A stretch of DNA of 64,000 nucleotides from Saccharothrix sp. NRRL B-16348 (GTDB taxonomy: Bacteria > Actinomycetota > Actinomycetes > Mycobacteriales > Pseudonocardiaceae). This document shows positions 44,775 to 53,088 of the stretch, one piece after another (within the stretch, counting starts at the first letter, position 1; the number at the start of each line of letters is the position of its first letter). The DNA is taken from positions 1 through 64,000 of the forward strand of contig NZ_LGED01000269.1 of NCBI RefSeq assembly GCF_001280085.1, given 5' to 3'. The notes under the pieces were generated by a model, which was not told where the DNA came from, made no database searches, and was given only the letters and a program-made list of their open reading frames with translations. The position numbers and the translations under genes were made by a program.

Positions 44775-45560
44775 ATGGAGTTGCGCGTGCTCACCCCTGA
44801 CGACCTGCCCGCCTGCGCCCGCCTCGCCGCGGACCGGGGGTGGCCGGAGGAGGCCGCCAAGTGGGCGTTCCTGCTGCGGGTCGGCACCGGATTCGGCCTG
44901 TTCGACGGCGATGAGCTGGTCGGCACCACCATCGTCACCCGATTCGGTGACGAGCACGCGGCGGTCAGCATGGTGCTGGTGGCGTCGAGCCACGGCGGGC
45001 GCGGGCTCGGGCGGCGGTTGGTGGAGCACGCGCTGGAGTTCGCGGGCACTCCGGTCGCGTCGCTGCACGCGACTTCGTACGGCAAGCCGCTGTACGAGAA
45101 GTTGGGGTTCCGGTCGGTGGGGCTGGTGACGGCGCACGTCGGCGCGTTCGGCGGCACGGCTTCGGGCACGTCGCGGCCGGCGGTGGAGGCGGACCGGGCG
45201 AAGCTGGCCGCGGTCGACGCCGAGGTGTTCGGCGCCGACCGGTCGGCGCTGCTGGACCAGCTGTTCGGGTTCGCGTCGCAGGTCAGGGTGGCCGACGACG
45301 GGTTCGTGGCGACCTGGCTCAACGGTGCCGTGACCATGGTGGGGCCCGTGGTGGCGCCGTCGGCGGAGCGTGCGGCGGAGTTGGTCGCGGACGTGGCGGT
45401 GGGCGCGACCGTGCGGGTGGACGTGCGGGATCCGGCGTTGGGCGCGTGGCTGGAGGCGCACGGGGTGGTGCCGCGGTTCACGGTGGACCTGATGGTGCGC
45501 GGCGCGTTCAGCGGCGACCGGGCGCGGCTGTACGCGCCGGTGATGCAGGCCCTCGGTTAG
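44775..45560 (+). CDS. GNAT-family N-acetyltransferase
   Basis: A 261-residue protein whose first half is a GNAT domain (MELRVLTPDDLPACARLAAD; acetyl-CoA loop VLVASSHGGRGLGRRLVEHA near residue 80; YGKPLYEKLGFRSVG near 110). The second half is a degenerate acetyltransferase-like domain. Substrate unknown. ATG 44775; GTG 44772 possible. Divergent from phoH. Confidence 0.8.
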   Translation: MELRVLTPDDLPACARLAADRGWPEEAAKWAFLLRVGTGFGLFDGDELVGTTIVTRFGDEHAAVSMVLVASSHGGRGLGRRLVEHALEFAGTPVASLHATSYGKPLYEKLGFRSVGLVTAHVGAFGGTASGTSRPAVEADRAKLAAVDAEVFGADRSALLDQLFGFASQVRVADDGFVATWLNGAVTMVGPVVAPSAERAAELVADVAVGATVRVDVRDPALGAWLEAHGVVPRFTVDLMVRGAFSGDRARLYAPVMQALG

Positions 45561-45561
45561 C

Positions 45562-45903
45562 TCAGGCGAGCGGGCCGAGGCGCCGTCCGCCGAGGACGTG
45601 CAGGTGGGCGTGGATGACGGTCTGGCCCGCGTCCACCCCGGTGTTGAACAGCAGCCGGTAGCCGCTGTCGGCGACGCCCTCGGCCTTCGCCACCTCGCCG
45701 GCGGCCAGGAACAGGTCGTCCAGCACGGTGGGCGCGGCGGCGGCGAGCGCCACGGCGTCCGCGGCGTGCACCTTCGGCACCAGCACGACGTGCGTCGGAG
45801 CTTGGGGGGAGATGTCGCGGAACGCCAGCGTGGTGTCGGTCTCGTGCACCACGGTCGCCGGGATCTCGCGGGCGACGATGCGGCAGAACAGGCAGTCGGA
45901 CAT
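45562..45903 (-). CDS. HIT-family nucleotide-binding protein
   Basis: A 113-residue histidine-triad protein with CLFCRIVAREIPATVV at the start and the catalytic triad HAHLHVLGG (QTVIHAHLHVLGGRRLG) near residue 97. Related to HinT-type purine phosphoramidases. ATG 45903. Convergent with the GNAT gene, one base apart. Confidence 0.92.
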   Translation of the reverse strand: MSDCLFCRIVAREIPATVVHETDTTLAFRDISPQAPTHVVLVPKVHAADAVALAAAAPTVLDDLFLAAGEVAKAEGVADSGYRLLFNTGVDAGQTVIHAHLHVLGGRRLGPLA

Positions 45904-45940
45904 GGCTCCGCAGGCTACCGACTCGGGCCCGTCACGCCGT

Positions 45941-46029
45941 CCTGAGCGTTGAATTCAGGTGTTCCGAACGTAGGACACGCGCGGTCCGAACGTAGGACAC
46001 GCGCGACCTGAACGTAGGACTCTCGCGGG
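45941..46029. repeat. Four-unit 22-bp repeat array, copy 1
   Basis: Units of 22-23 bp sharing GAACGTAGGAC(A/T)C(G/T)CGCG start at 45941, 45964, 45986 and 46008. The first unit is divergent (TGAGCGTTGAATTC) and the fourth carries ACTCTCGCGGG. The same four units, in the same internal order but inverted, occur at 61348-61435. It lies between the HIT promoter and the stop of the hydrolase gene. Confidence 0.85.
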
Positions 46030-46707
46030 TCAGGGGCGGGCCAGGTGGAGGGCGGCGCGGCGGCAGGCGGTCCAGGCGGGGGTGCCCGGGGTGATCAGGT
46101 CCATGTGGCCGGTGGACGGCAGGGCGATCAGGTCGGCGCCCGAGGCCCGCGCGAACGCCTCGCTCTGGGCGAACGGCACGTCCTCGTCGTCCTCGCCGTG
46201 GACGAGGATCAGGGGTTTGCGGATGGGGAGTTGGGCGGCCGGCGAGGCGTCGGCGTAGAGCGCCGGGACTTCGGCCGGTGTGCCGCCCAGCAGTTCAGCG
46301 GCACGGCGGGTGATCTCCGGGTGCTGGAGGAAGTCGAGGACGCCCGCCTGCGCCACGGCGCCGACCACGCGGGGGTGGCGGGCGGCGGCCCACACCGCCA
46401 GGTGCCCGCCCGCGGAGTGACCCAGCGTGACCACCGGCCCGAGCGCCGGGTCGAGGGCGTCGATCGCGGCGAGCACGTCGTCGCCCGTGGCGGGCCAACC
46501 GCCGCCGCCGGTTACCCGCCGGTACTCGACGTTGTACGCGGCCACGCCGTGAATGACCAGGTCAGCGGCCAGCGGCCGGCCGAGTTCCAATCCATGACGC
46601 TGATGCCAAAAACCACCATGGATTACCACGATCACCGGAAACGATTCACCGGACGGTGAGGAAAACTCACCGAACTGGCTCGGGTGCGGCCCGTAGACGA
46701 TGCGCAA
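46030..46707 (-). CDS. Alpha/beta hydrolase (esterase/lipase-like)
   Basis: A 225-residue hydrolase with oxyanion-hole motif VIVVIHGGFWHQ, nucleophile elbow TLGHSAGGHLAVW near residue 115, ILVHGEDDEDVPF with the acidic residue near 180 and LPSTGHMDLI with the catalytic His near 205. A TTG start at 46707 is preferred: AAGGGG lies 6 bp upstream and the family N-terminus MRIVYGPHPSQFGEF begins there. A longer frame to 46833 would run across the rsmE terminator. Confidence 0.8.
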   Translation of the reverse strand: MRIVYGPHPSQFGEFSSPSGESFPVIVVIHGGFWHQRHGLELGRPLAADLVIHGVAAYNVEYRRVTGGGGWPATGDDVLAAIDALDPALGPVVTLGHSAGGHLAVWAAARHPRVVGAVAQAGVLDFLQHPEITRRAAELLGGTPAEVPALYADASPAAQLPIRKPLILVHGEDDEDVPFAQSEAFARASGADLIALPSTGHMDLITPGTPAWTACRRAALHLARP

Positions 46708-46734
46708 TCGAAACCCCTTGGACGCAAAAAAGAG

Positions 46735-46779
46735 GCCGCGTCGCGGTGGGACCTGGGGGTCGTCCCACCGCGACGCGGC
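46735..46779 (-). terminator. Very strong intrinsic terminator of the hrcA-dnaJ-rsmE operon
   Basis: GCCGCGTCGCGGTGGGAC (46735-46752) pairs perfectly over 18 bp with 46762-46779 around a 9-nt loop. On the minus strand it is followed by CTCTTTTTTGCG. A second 7-bp hairpin GCCGGAC/GTCCGGC lies at 46783-46809. Confidence 0.9.
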
Positions 46780-46908
46780 GACGCCGGACCGAGGGGGGAG
46801 GTGTCCGGCGAGTCTGGCCGAGGGACCGATCATGGTTAGACCAATGCAGCCCCTCTGCCATGAGCGTAACCCCTATGTCAGGCGTTCGCCAGAAGAGGGC
46901 AACACCAA

Positions 46909-47643
46909 TTACCGCCAGCGATCGGTCAGCACACCCAGCGCACCCAAAGCGACCGCCGCCGCGGTGGACGCTCGCAGAACGGTGGGTCCCAGTCGCACTA
47001 CGTGCGCGCCCACACCGGTCAACGTGGACAATTCCTCGTCGGTGATGCCACCTTCCGGTCCGACGACCAGCAGCACATCACCCGACGCGGGCAGCTGAAC
47101 CGATCCGATGCCAACGGAAGCGGATTCGTGCAAAACCAAAGTGACCGCCGACGAGGACGCCAACCGCGCCAGCCCCGACGTGGAAACGGGTTCCGCGACC
47201 GACGGCACGCGCGCCCGGCGTGCCTGCTTGGCCGCCTCACGCGCGGTGCTGCGCCAGCGTTCGAGGGCCTTCGCCCCGCGCGGGCCGTCCTCCCACTTCG
47301 TCACGCAGCGCGAGGCGCGCCACGGCACGACGCCGTCCACGCCCGCCTCGGTGGCCAGCTCGACGGCCAGCTCGCCCCGGTCGCCCTTCACCAGCGCCTG
47401 CGCCACCACCACGCGCACGGACGGCTCCGGCACGACCCACCGCTCGACGACGCGCAGCCGCAGGGATTCCTTGAACGCCTCCGCCACCACGCACCGCACC
47501 TGGGCGCCCGTGCCGTCGGAGAGCACCAGCTCCTCCCCCGCGCGCAACCGGCGCACGGTGGCCGCGTGCCGCCCCTCGGGGCCGTCCAGGACGGCCTCGT
47601 CACCGGGCGGCAGCGCGGCGACCAGGAAGACCGGCAGGGTCAC
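46909..47643 (-). CDS. rsmE: 16S rRNA (uracil-1498-N3)-methyltransferase
   Basis: A 244-residue SPOUT-class RsmE with an N-terminal PUA-like domain ([20 protein letters not shown]) and the knotted SAM site [18 protein letters not shown] near residue 195 plus [18 protein letters not shown] at the end. GTG 47643 overlaps the dnaJ stop (GTGA), as in the M. tuberculosis dnaJ2-Rv2372c pair. Confidence 0.94.
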   Translation of the reverse strand: MTLPVFLVAALPPGDEAVLDGPEGRHAATVRRLRAGEELVLSDGTGAQVRCVVAEAFKESLRLRVVERWVVPEPSVRVVVAQALVKGDRGELAVELATEAGVDGVVPWRASRCVTKWEDGPRGAKALERWRSTAREAAKQARRARVPSVAEPVSTSGLARLASSSAVTLVLHESASVGIGSVQLPASGDVLLVVGPEGGITDEELSTLTGVGAHVVRLGPTVLRASTAAAVALGALGVLTDRWR

Positions 47644-48788
47644 CGGTGGGTGCGGCCGGACCGCAGCCGCGAGAAGAGCCCGCCGCCGCCCTTGCCGTTG
47701 TGCGCGAGCGTCGGCTCGTCCTCACCGCGTGACACGGCGAGCTCGCGCAGCAGTTCGGCCTGCCGGGCGTCCAGCTTGGTCGGCGTGACGACCTCCAGGT
47801 GCACGTGCAGGTCGCCGCGGCCGTCGATGCGGCCGCTGGACCGCAGCCGGGGCATGCCGCGCCCGGTGAGCACCAGCTCGGTGTTCGGCTGGGTGCCGGG
47901 CTCGATCTCCAGCTCCTCCTCGCCGTCCAGCGTCTGCAGCGGCAGCACCGCGCCGAGGGCGGCGGTCGTCATCGGGATGCGCACGGAGCAGTGCAGGTTC
48001 GCGCCGTCACGCTCGAAGACCTCGTGCGGCACCTCCTCGACCTCGACGTACAGGTCGCCCGCCGGTCCGCCGCCGGGGCCGACCTCGCCCTGGCCCGCGA
48101 GCCGCACCCGCATGCCCTCGGCCACACCGGCCGGGATCTGCACGGAGATGGTGCGCCGCGAGCGCACCCGGCCCTCGCCCGCGCACTGCTGGCACGGGTC
48201 GGGGATGACCTCGCCGAGACCGCGGCACACCGGGCACGGCCGCGCCGTGACGACCTGGCCGAGGAACGAGCGCTGCACCGACTGCACCTCGCCCCGCCCG
48301 CCGCACGTGTCGCAGCGCACCGGGGACGAGCCGTCCGCGCAGCCGCTGCCCACGCACCGGTCGCACAGGATCGCCGTGTCGACGGTCAGTTCGCGCGAAG
48401 CGCCCGCCGCGCACTCCTCCAGCGTCATCGAGAGCCGGATCAGCGCGTCGGAGCCGGGTTGCACCCGGCTGCGCGGACCGCGTCCGCCACCGCCGCCCGC
48501 GCCGAAGAAGGCGTCCATGATGTCGCCGAGACCGAATCCCGCGAACGGGTCGCGCATGCCGCCGCCACCGCCGCCCGGCTCCAACGGGTCGCCGCCCAGG
48601 TCGACGACCTGCCGCTTCTTCGGGTCCGACAGGACCTCGTAGGCGGCGGTCACCTCCTTGAAGCGCGCTTCCTCGTTGGGGTTGACGTCGGGGTGCAGCT
48701 GCCGCGCGAGCTTGCGGTAGGCGCGCTTGATCTCGTCGGGAGTCGCGTTCTTGGCGACCCCGAGCGTGCCGTAGTAGTCCCTCGCCAC
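47640..48788 (-). CDS. dnaJ: Chaperone DnaJ (DnaJ2)
   Basis: A 382-residue type I DnaJ: J-domain with HPD ([20 protein letters not shown] near residue 32), Gly-rich region (about 75-105), a zinc finger of four CxxCxGxG-type repeats ([33 protein letters not shown]; about 145-210) and C-terminal substrate-binding domains. It stimulates DnaK. GTG 48788. Located between hrcA and rsmE, the standard actinobacterial dnaJ2 locus. Confidence 0.96.
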   Translation of the reverse strand: MARDYYGTLGVAKNATPDEIKRAYRKLARQLHPDVNPNEEARFKEVTAAYEVLSDPKKRQVVDLGGDPLEPGGGGGGMRDPFAGFGLGDIMDAFFGAGGGGGRGPRSRVQPGSDALIRLSMTLEECAAGASRELTVDTAILCDRCVGSGCADGSSPVRCDTCGGRGEVQSVQRSFLGQVVTARPCPVCRGLGEVIPDPCQQCAGEGRVRSRRTISVQIPAGVAEGMRVRLAGQGEVGPGGGPAGDLYVEVEEVPHEVFERDGANLHCSVRIPMTTAALGAVLPLQTLDGEEELEIEPGTQPNTELVLTGRGMPRLRSSGRIDGRGDLHVHLEVVTPTKLDARQAELLRELAVSRGEDEPTLAHNGKGGGGLFSRLRSGRTHR

Positions 48789-48870
48789 CGTGTTTCCTCC
48801 TGCGAACGCGCTTCGACACGCGTCCGCTCGCTTGCGAAACGTCCTGCGGGACCGCGGTGTTCCCCCGCCG

Positions 48871-49893
48871 TCACCGTCCGGTCAAGATCTCCCCCACGTA
48901 GTTGGCGACCGCTCGCACCGCCGCCATCGTGCCGGGGTAGTCCATGCGGGTGGGCCCCACCACTCCCATGCCACCGAGCAGGTTGTCCCGGCTGCCGTAG
49001 CCGATGGACACGACCGAGGTGCTGCGCATCTCGGCCGCTTCGTTCTCCTCGCCGATGTGCACCAGGATCCGGCCCGGGTCGCGGGCCGCGGCGAGCAGCT
49101 TGAGCACCACGACCTGCTCCTCCAGCGCCTCGAGCACCTGGCGCAGCGAACCGGGGAAGTCTGCCACGTTGCGGGTGAGGTTCGCCGTGCCACCCAGGAC
49201 CAGGCGTTCCTCGGGGTGCTCGACCAGCGATTCGATGAGCACGGTGCTCACCCGCAGCACGATGTCGCGCAGGTCGCCCGGTGACTCGTCGGGCAGCTTC
49301 GCGACCTCGGCGGAGGCGTCGGACAGGCGCTTGCCGACCATGGCGCCGTTGAGCATCGACCGGATGCGGGCCACGTTGTCCTCGGTGATCACGTCGCCGA
49401 GGTCGACCGAGCGCTGGTCGACGCGGCCGGTATCGGTGATCAGCACCAGCATCAGGCGCGCCGGTGTGATGGCGAGCACTTCGATGTGCCGGACGGTCGA
49501 GCGGCTGAGCGTCGGGTACTGGATGACGGCGACCTGGCGGGTCAGCTGGGCCAGCAGCCGCACGCTGCGGCGCAGCACGTCGTCCAGGTCGTAGGCGCCT
49601 TCGAGGAAGTTCTGGATGGCCCGGCGCTCGGGCGTGGACAGCGGCTTGACCTCGCTGAGCCGGTCCACGAACAGCCGGTAGCCCTTGTCGGTGGGCACGC
49701 GGCCGGCGCTGGTGTGCGGCTGGGTGATGTACCCGTCCTCTTCCAGCGTCGCCATGTCGTTGCGCACGGTCGCGCTCGACACACCCAGGTTGTGCCGTTC
49801 CACCAGGGCTTTCGAGCCGACCGGCTCCTGGTTGGACACGTAGTCGGCGACGATCGCGCGCAGCACTTCGAACCGGCGCTCATCGGCGTTCAC
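48871..49893 (-). CDS. hrcA: Heat-inducible repressor HrcA
   Basis: A 340-residue HrcA with an N-terminal winged helix ([40 protein letters not shown]), a dimerisation region and an inserted dimerising domain. It represses chaperone genes by binding CIRCE; I see no CIRCE element around this operon, so targets are probably elsewhere. GTG 49893 is preferred because AGGTGA sits 5 bp upstream; GTG 49902 would place the site inside the gene. Confidence 0.93.
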   Translation of the reverse strand: MNADERRFEVLRAIVADYVSNQEPVGSKALVERHNLGVSSATVRNDMATLEEDGYITQPHTSAGRVPTDKGYRLFVDRLSEVKPLSTPERRAIQNFLEGAYDLDDVLRRSVRLLAQLTRQVAVIQYPTLSRSTVRHIEVLAITPARLMLVLITDTGRVDQRSVDLGDVITEDNVARIRSMLNGAMVGKRLSDASAEVAKLPDESPGDLRDIVLRVSTVLIESLVEHPEERLVLGGTANLTRNVADFPGSLRQVLEALEEQVVVLKLLAAARDPGRILVHIGEENEAAEMRSTSVVSIGYGSRDNLLGGMGVVGPTRMDYPGTMAAVRAVANYVGEILTGR

Positions 49894-50003
49894 GCGCGTC
49901 ACCTCCAGGTACGGACAGGGTCCTTCACCTTGAGTTTACGGAGGTTCGGGCCCGGATCGGAAAACCCGCTCGCCGGCCTTCGGTGCGGTGGATAGCTTCG
50001 GGT

Positions 50004-50738
50004 GTGCTCACCCGCATCCAGGCCGCCCTGCGCGACGTGATCAGGGCCGACGCCGAGCGCGTCGGACCGTTCCTGATCCGCTTCGACGCGCACAGCGACA
50101 ACCTGTTCATGAACTACGCCGTGCCCGACGAGGGCGCGGCGCCGACGCGGGGTGACGTGGCGGCGCTGGTGGCGGCGTTCCGGTCGCGATCGCGCACGCC
50201 GAGGCTGGAGTACCTGCGGCCGTCGCCGGTGGTGGACGCGGCGCTGGAGGCGGCGGGGTTCACCGTCGACCACCTGCTGCCGATGATGGCGATCGACGAG
50301 CTGGTCACGCCGCCGTCGCCCGCCGGGCTGACCGTCGAGGCGGTGACCTCGGACGACGACTTGTTCGCGGTGTCGGTGGTGCAGAACACGGCGTTCGGGG
50401 TCGGCGGGGTGGTCGGTGCGGAGGACGTGGCGCGGCAGCGGTCGCTCTTGCGCGACGACGGGGTGATCGTGCTGGCCAGGCTGCACGGCGAACCGGCGGG
50501 CGCGGGCGCGTACACCGCGCCCCGGCACGGGCTGTCGCAGGTGGCGGGCATCGCGGTGCCGACGCCGTTCCGGGGCCGCGGGATCGCGTCGGCGGTGTGC
50601 GCCGACCTCACCGCGCGGGTGTTCGACTCGGGCTGCACACCGTTCCTGGAGACCGAGCCGGACGGCAAGGTGGACCGCCTCTACGGGCCGTTGGGCTACC
50701 GGACGATCGGCCACTCGGCGTCGGTAACCCTGAAGTGA
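50004..50738 (+). CDS. GNAT-family N-acetyltransferase
   Basis: A 244-residue protein with a variable N-terminal half and a GNAT domain in the C-terminal half (AGIAVPTPFRGRGIASAVCA acetyl-CoA loop near residue 190; RLYGPLGYRTIGHSASVTL at the end). Substrate unknown. GTG 50004. Its TGA at 50736-50738 is immediately followed by a reverse-strand hemW-like 3' end, suggesting the two genes once abutted here. Confidence 0.8.
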   Translation: MLTRIQAALRDVIRADAERVGPFLIRFDAHSDNLFMNYAVPDEGAAPTRGDVAALVAAFRSRSRTPRLEYLRPSPVVDAALEAAGFTVDHLLPMMAIDELVTPPSPAGLTVEAVTSDDDLFAVSVVQNTAFGVGGVVGAEDVARQRSLLRDDGVIVLARLHGEPAGAGAYTAPRHGLSQVAGIAVPTPFRGRGIASAVCADLTARVFDSGCTPFLETEPDGKVDRLYGPLGYRTIGHSASVTLK

Positions 50739-50740
50739 TC

Positions 50741-50785
50741 ACGTGAGCCGGCGCAGGAGGGCGTCAGCGAGCCGTTCCCTCGTCC
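50741..50785 (-). pseudogene. Orphan hemW 3' end
   Basis: Minus-strand codons read RERLADALLRRLT and TGA, homologous to the hemW C-terminus with one codon deleted. No further hemW homology upstream. Its contact with the GNAT stop marks it as the probable ancestral hemW terminus. Confidence 0.65.
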
Positions 50786-50794
50786 TTTAGGTCA

Positions 50795-51300
50795 CCTGTT
50801 GTGGCCTATCTCGTCGTATTTCCGGGTTCCCCACGTGAGCTCGCATCCTTCACGAAGAAGGTACGACCAACGCCCTGCTCAATGCGCTCGTCAAGGCTCT
50901 TCCGTCGTCCGCCGACGCGAAGAGCGGCGCCAACCGGATGAGGGGCGACGGTTCCTGGCTGGTGTCACAGGTGTCGAGCCGACACTGGCGAGGCTCAAGC
51001 GAAGGTCCAACGAGTCGCACTTGATCGACCACGACGCCTCACACGCCCAGGTTGGCGGATCGACAACGTGTACGAGCACCACGTCCGGACCTTCGCCTAC
51101 GGCCAGCGGAAGATCGAGATCACGAACATCAACGCCGATCCACTCGAAGGACTCTTCGGCGTCGACCTCATCTACTACCACGAACAAGCCCAGAGCATGA
51201 TCATGGTGCAGTACAAGAGGCTCGACGACACCCGACGGGCGTACGCCGACAAACCCTTTCGCTCGCAACGCCGGCGGGTGCTTCGAGCAAACGACCTGAG
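50795..51300 (+). pseudogene. Decayed gene, nuclease-like fragment
   Basis: Protein-like sequence switches frame several times: VVAYLVVFPGSPRELASF, then TNALLNALVKALPSSADAKS, then EPTLARLKRRSNESHLIDHD, then PGWRIDNVYEHHVRTFAYGQ continuing KIEITNINADPLEGLFGVDL and QSMIMVQYKRLDD. The last part, with GVDLIYYHE...VQYKRL, resembles a PD-(D/E)xK nuclease core, but this is tentative. At least three frame changes indicate decay. Further plausible remnants extend to about 51,460 (MFLELAEEGGT). Confidence 0.6.
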
Positions 51301-51510
51301 CCGCACCACAGGTTATCGAGGCACGGACGCCCGGTAACCGAATCGGGCGTGATGCCCGGTTATCACAACCTCGACCGATGACTGCACAACACCATGTTCC
51401 TCGAACTGGCGGAGGAAGGCGGGACGAAACAAACGGCAGCAGTGGTCGAGGTCCCGCGCGCCGCGAAGTCTCCGAGCGCCAGATCAGGCGTCGGTCACGC
51501 TCACGGAACC

Positions 51511-51571
51511 GCTTCGCCCAGGTCCCCGCCAAGGGGAACCCTTGTCGTAATTCTACCGACGAGGTCCGACA
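51511..51571. repeat. 61-bp dispersed repeat, copy 2
   Basis: Matches 35802-35861 in orientation and block order: GCTTCGC, GTCCCCGCCAAGGGGA, ATTCT, CCG, GGTCCGACA. It lies 10 bp from the hemW stop, at the islet edge. Confidence 0.7.
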
Positions 51572-51581
51572 GCGGGAGTGG

Positions 51582-52796
51582 TCACGTGAGGCGGCGGACG
51601 ACGGCGTCGGCGAGCAGGCGGCCCCGGTCGGTGAGGACGCAGTGGCCGCGGTCGAGGGCGGGTTGGTCGAGCAGGCCGTCGGCGGCGGCGGTCTTGGCCT
51701 CGGCTTGGCCCTCGGGGTCGAGGACGTCCAGTGGGAGGCCGGTGGCCAGGCGCAGTTCCAGCAGCACGCGTTCCACCCGGCGGTCGTCGTCGGCGAGGAT
51801 CTCGCGACCCGCGGCCGGTGACGTGCCGGTGGCCAGCAGTTCGGCGTACTTCGCCGGGTGCTTGACGTTCCACCAGCGCACGCCGCCGACGTGGCTGTGC
51901 GCGCCCGGGCCGGCGCCCCACCAGTCGGCGCCCTGCCAGTACAGCAGGTTGTGCCGGCACGCGGCGTCCGCCGATGCGGCCCAGTTCGACACCTCGTACC
52001 AGGTCAGGCCCTGTGCGGTCATGGCCGCGTCGATCAGCTCGTACTTGTCCGCGAGCACGTCGTCGTCGGGCATCGGCAGCTCGCCGCGACGCACCCGGCG
52101 GGCCAGGGCGGTGCCCTCCTCGACGATCAGCGCGTACGCGGACACGTGGTCCACACCCGCTTCGCGGACGGCGTCGAGGGACGACCGGAGGTCGGCGACG
52201 GTCTCGCCCGGCGTGCCGTAGATCAGGTCGAGGTTCACGTGCTCGAAGCCCGCCGCACGGGCCTCCTGGGCGGCGGCGACCGGGCGGCCCGGAGTGTGGA
52301 CGCGGTCGAGTACGGCCAGCACGTGCCGGGCGGCCGACTGCATGCCGAGCGAGACGCGGGTGTAACCAGCGTCACGAATGGCTGAGAAGAACTCGGGCGA
52401 CGTGGACTCCGGGTTGGACTCCGTGGTGACCTCCGCGCCCGGCGCGACGCCGAACGAGGACCGCACCGCGTCGAGCACCTGGCCCAGCCCCGCTGCGCCG
52501 AGCAGCGACGGTGTGCCACCGCCGACGAACACCGTGTCGACCGCCGGCGGGACACCCAACACGGTCGCGGCGAGGTCCAGTTCCCGGCGCAGCCCTTCCA
52601 GCCAGGACGCCGGTGACGCGGAAGTTCCCAGCTCACCGGCGGTGTAGGTGTTGAAGTCGCAGTAGCCGCACCGGGTCGCGCAGAACGGGACGTGCACGTA
52701 CACCCCGAACGGGCGGTCACCCAGACCGGTGAGCGCGGAGGGGGGCAGTGAGCCGTCGGGCGGCGCGGGGTCACCGATCGGCAGAGCGGAGGGCAT
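51582..52796 (-). CDS. hemW: Radical SAM heme chaperone HemW
   Basis: A 404-residue HemW/HemN-like protein. The radical SAM cluster motif is CATRCGYCDFNTYTAGE (CxxxCxxC; about residue 36), followed by VFVGGGTPSLL and NLDLIYGTPGETVADL, and a C-terminal HemN domain. HemW binds and transfers heme and is not a coproporphyrinogen oxidase. ATG 52796; an in-frame ATG nine bases upstream is possible. Homologue of M. tuberculosis Rv2388c. The 3' end may have been supplied by the adjacent islet. Confidence 0.93.
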   Translation of the reverse strand: MPSALPIGDPAPPDGSLPPSALTGLGDRPFGVYVHVPFCATRCGYCDFNTYTAGELGTSASPASWLEGLRRELDLAATVLGVPPAVDTVFVGGGTPSLLGAAGLGQVLDAVRSSFGVAPGAEVTTESNPESTSPEFFSAIRDAGYTRVSLGMQSAARHVLAVLDRVHTPGRPVAAAQEARAAGFEHVNLDLIYGTPGETVADLRSSLDAVREAGVDHVSAYALIVEEGTALARRVRRGELPMPDDDVLADKYELIDAAMTAQGLTWYEVSNWAASADAACRHNLLYWQGADWWGAGPGAHSHVGGVRWWNVKHPAKYAELLATGTSPAAGREILADDDRRVERVLLELRLATGLPLDVLDPEGQAEAKTAAADGLLDQPALDRGHCVLTDRGRLLADAVVRRLT

Positions 52797-52889
52797 GGTC
52801 CCCATTGTCCCATCTACCAGCAGCGCAACCCCGTCCCACGATGCGGATGACGGTGGACCACGAGATGGACGCGTGGCACGCTGAGGCAC

Positions 52890-52976
52890 ATGACATCGAC
52901 CGGAGTCCGCCTGGTGGTCCGCCGCCACGTCGACTTCCGTCGTGTCTCCAGCGCGATGTGCCGTCGTTCGGCATAA
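52890..52976 (+). CDS. Short leader peptide of the sulfur operon
   Basis: A 28-residue frame, MTSTGVRLVVRRHVDFRRVS... ending AMCRRSA. The RRHVDFRRVSSA-type core with a Cys codon after it is the pattern of actinobacterial leader peptides placed before sulfur-assimilation genes, some shown in mycobacteria to act by cysteine-dependent attenuation. Ribosome site GAGG at 52883-52886. Lies 112 bp before the sulfite reductase gene; GCGC-based hairpins follow. Confidence 0.75.
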   Translation: MTSTGVRLVVRRHVDFRRVSSAMCRRSA

Positions 52977-53088
52977 CCCGCGCCTGCCTTTTTGTTCCCG
53001 TCGGCGCCGGGTGCGCTGACGAGACCCCCACCACAGCTCCACCGGGACTCGCACGCGCACCAGCGCCCCGAATCCCCGGAGGACGAGG

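Larger units (their letters stand above)
50739..51630. mobile_element. Islet between two copies of the hemW 3' end
   Basis: The intact hemW ends at 51582 (minus strand, RGRLLADAVVRRLT). At 50741, abutting the GNAT stop, the minus strand encodes RERLADALLRRLT then TGA; 29 of the first 34 nt from the stop match. Between the copies lie a decayed rightward gene and a 61-bp dispersed repeat. The accessory gene again points at the intact host gene 3' end. Confidence 0.65.

Noticed and set aside
45941..46029. CRISPR array
   Set aside because: The repeat units are contiguous 22-mers without unique spacers, and no cas genes are nearby.
46708..46833. Longer start for the hydrolase at 46833
   Set aside because: The extension would cross the 18-bp-stem terminator of the rsmE operon and has no homology-like character.
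49894..50003. CIRCE operator for HrcA
   Set aside because: No TTAGCACTC-N9-GAGTGCTAA-like sequence is present upstream of hrcA or dnaJ.
51378..51821. Plus-strand frames running into hemW
   Set aside because: The part over hemW is its antisense shadow; only short remnants before 51,460 may belong to the decayed islet gene.
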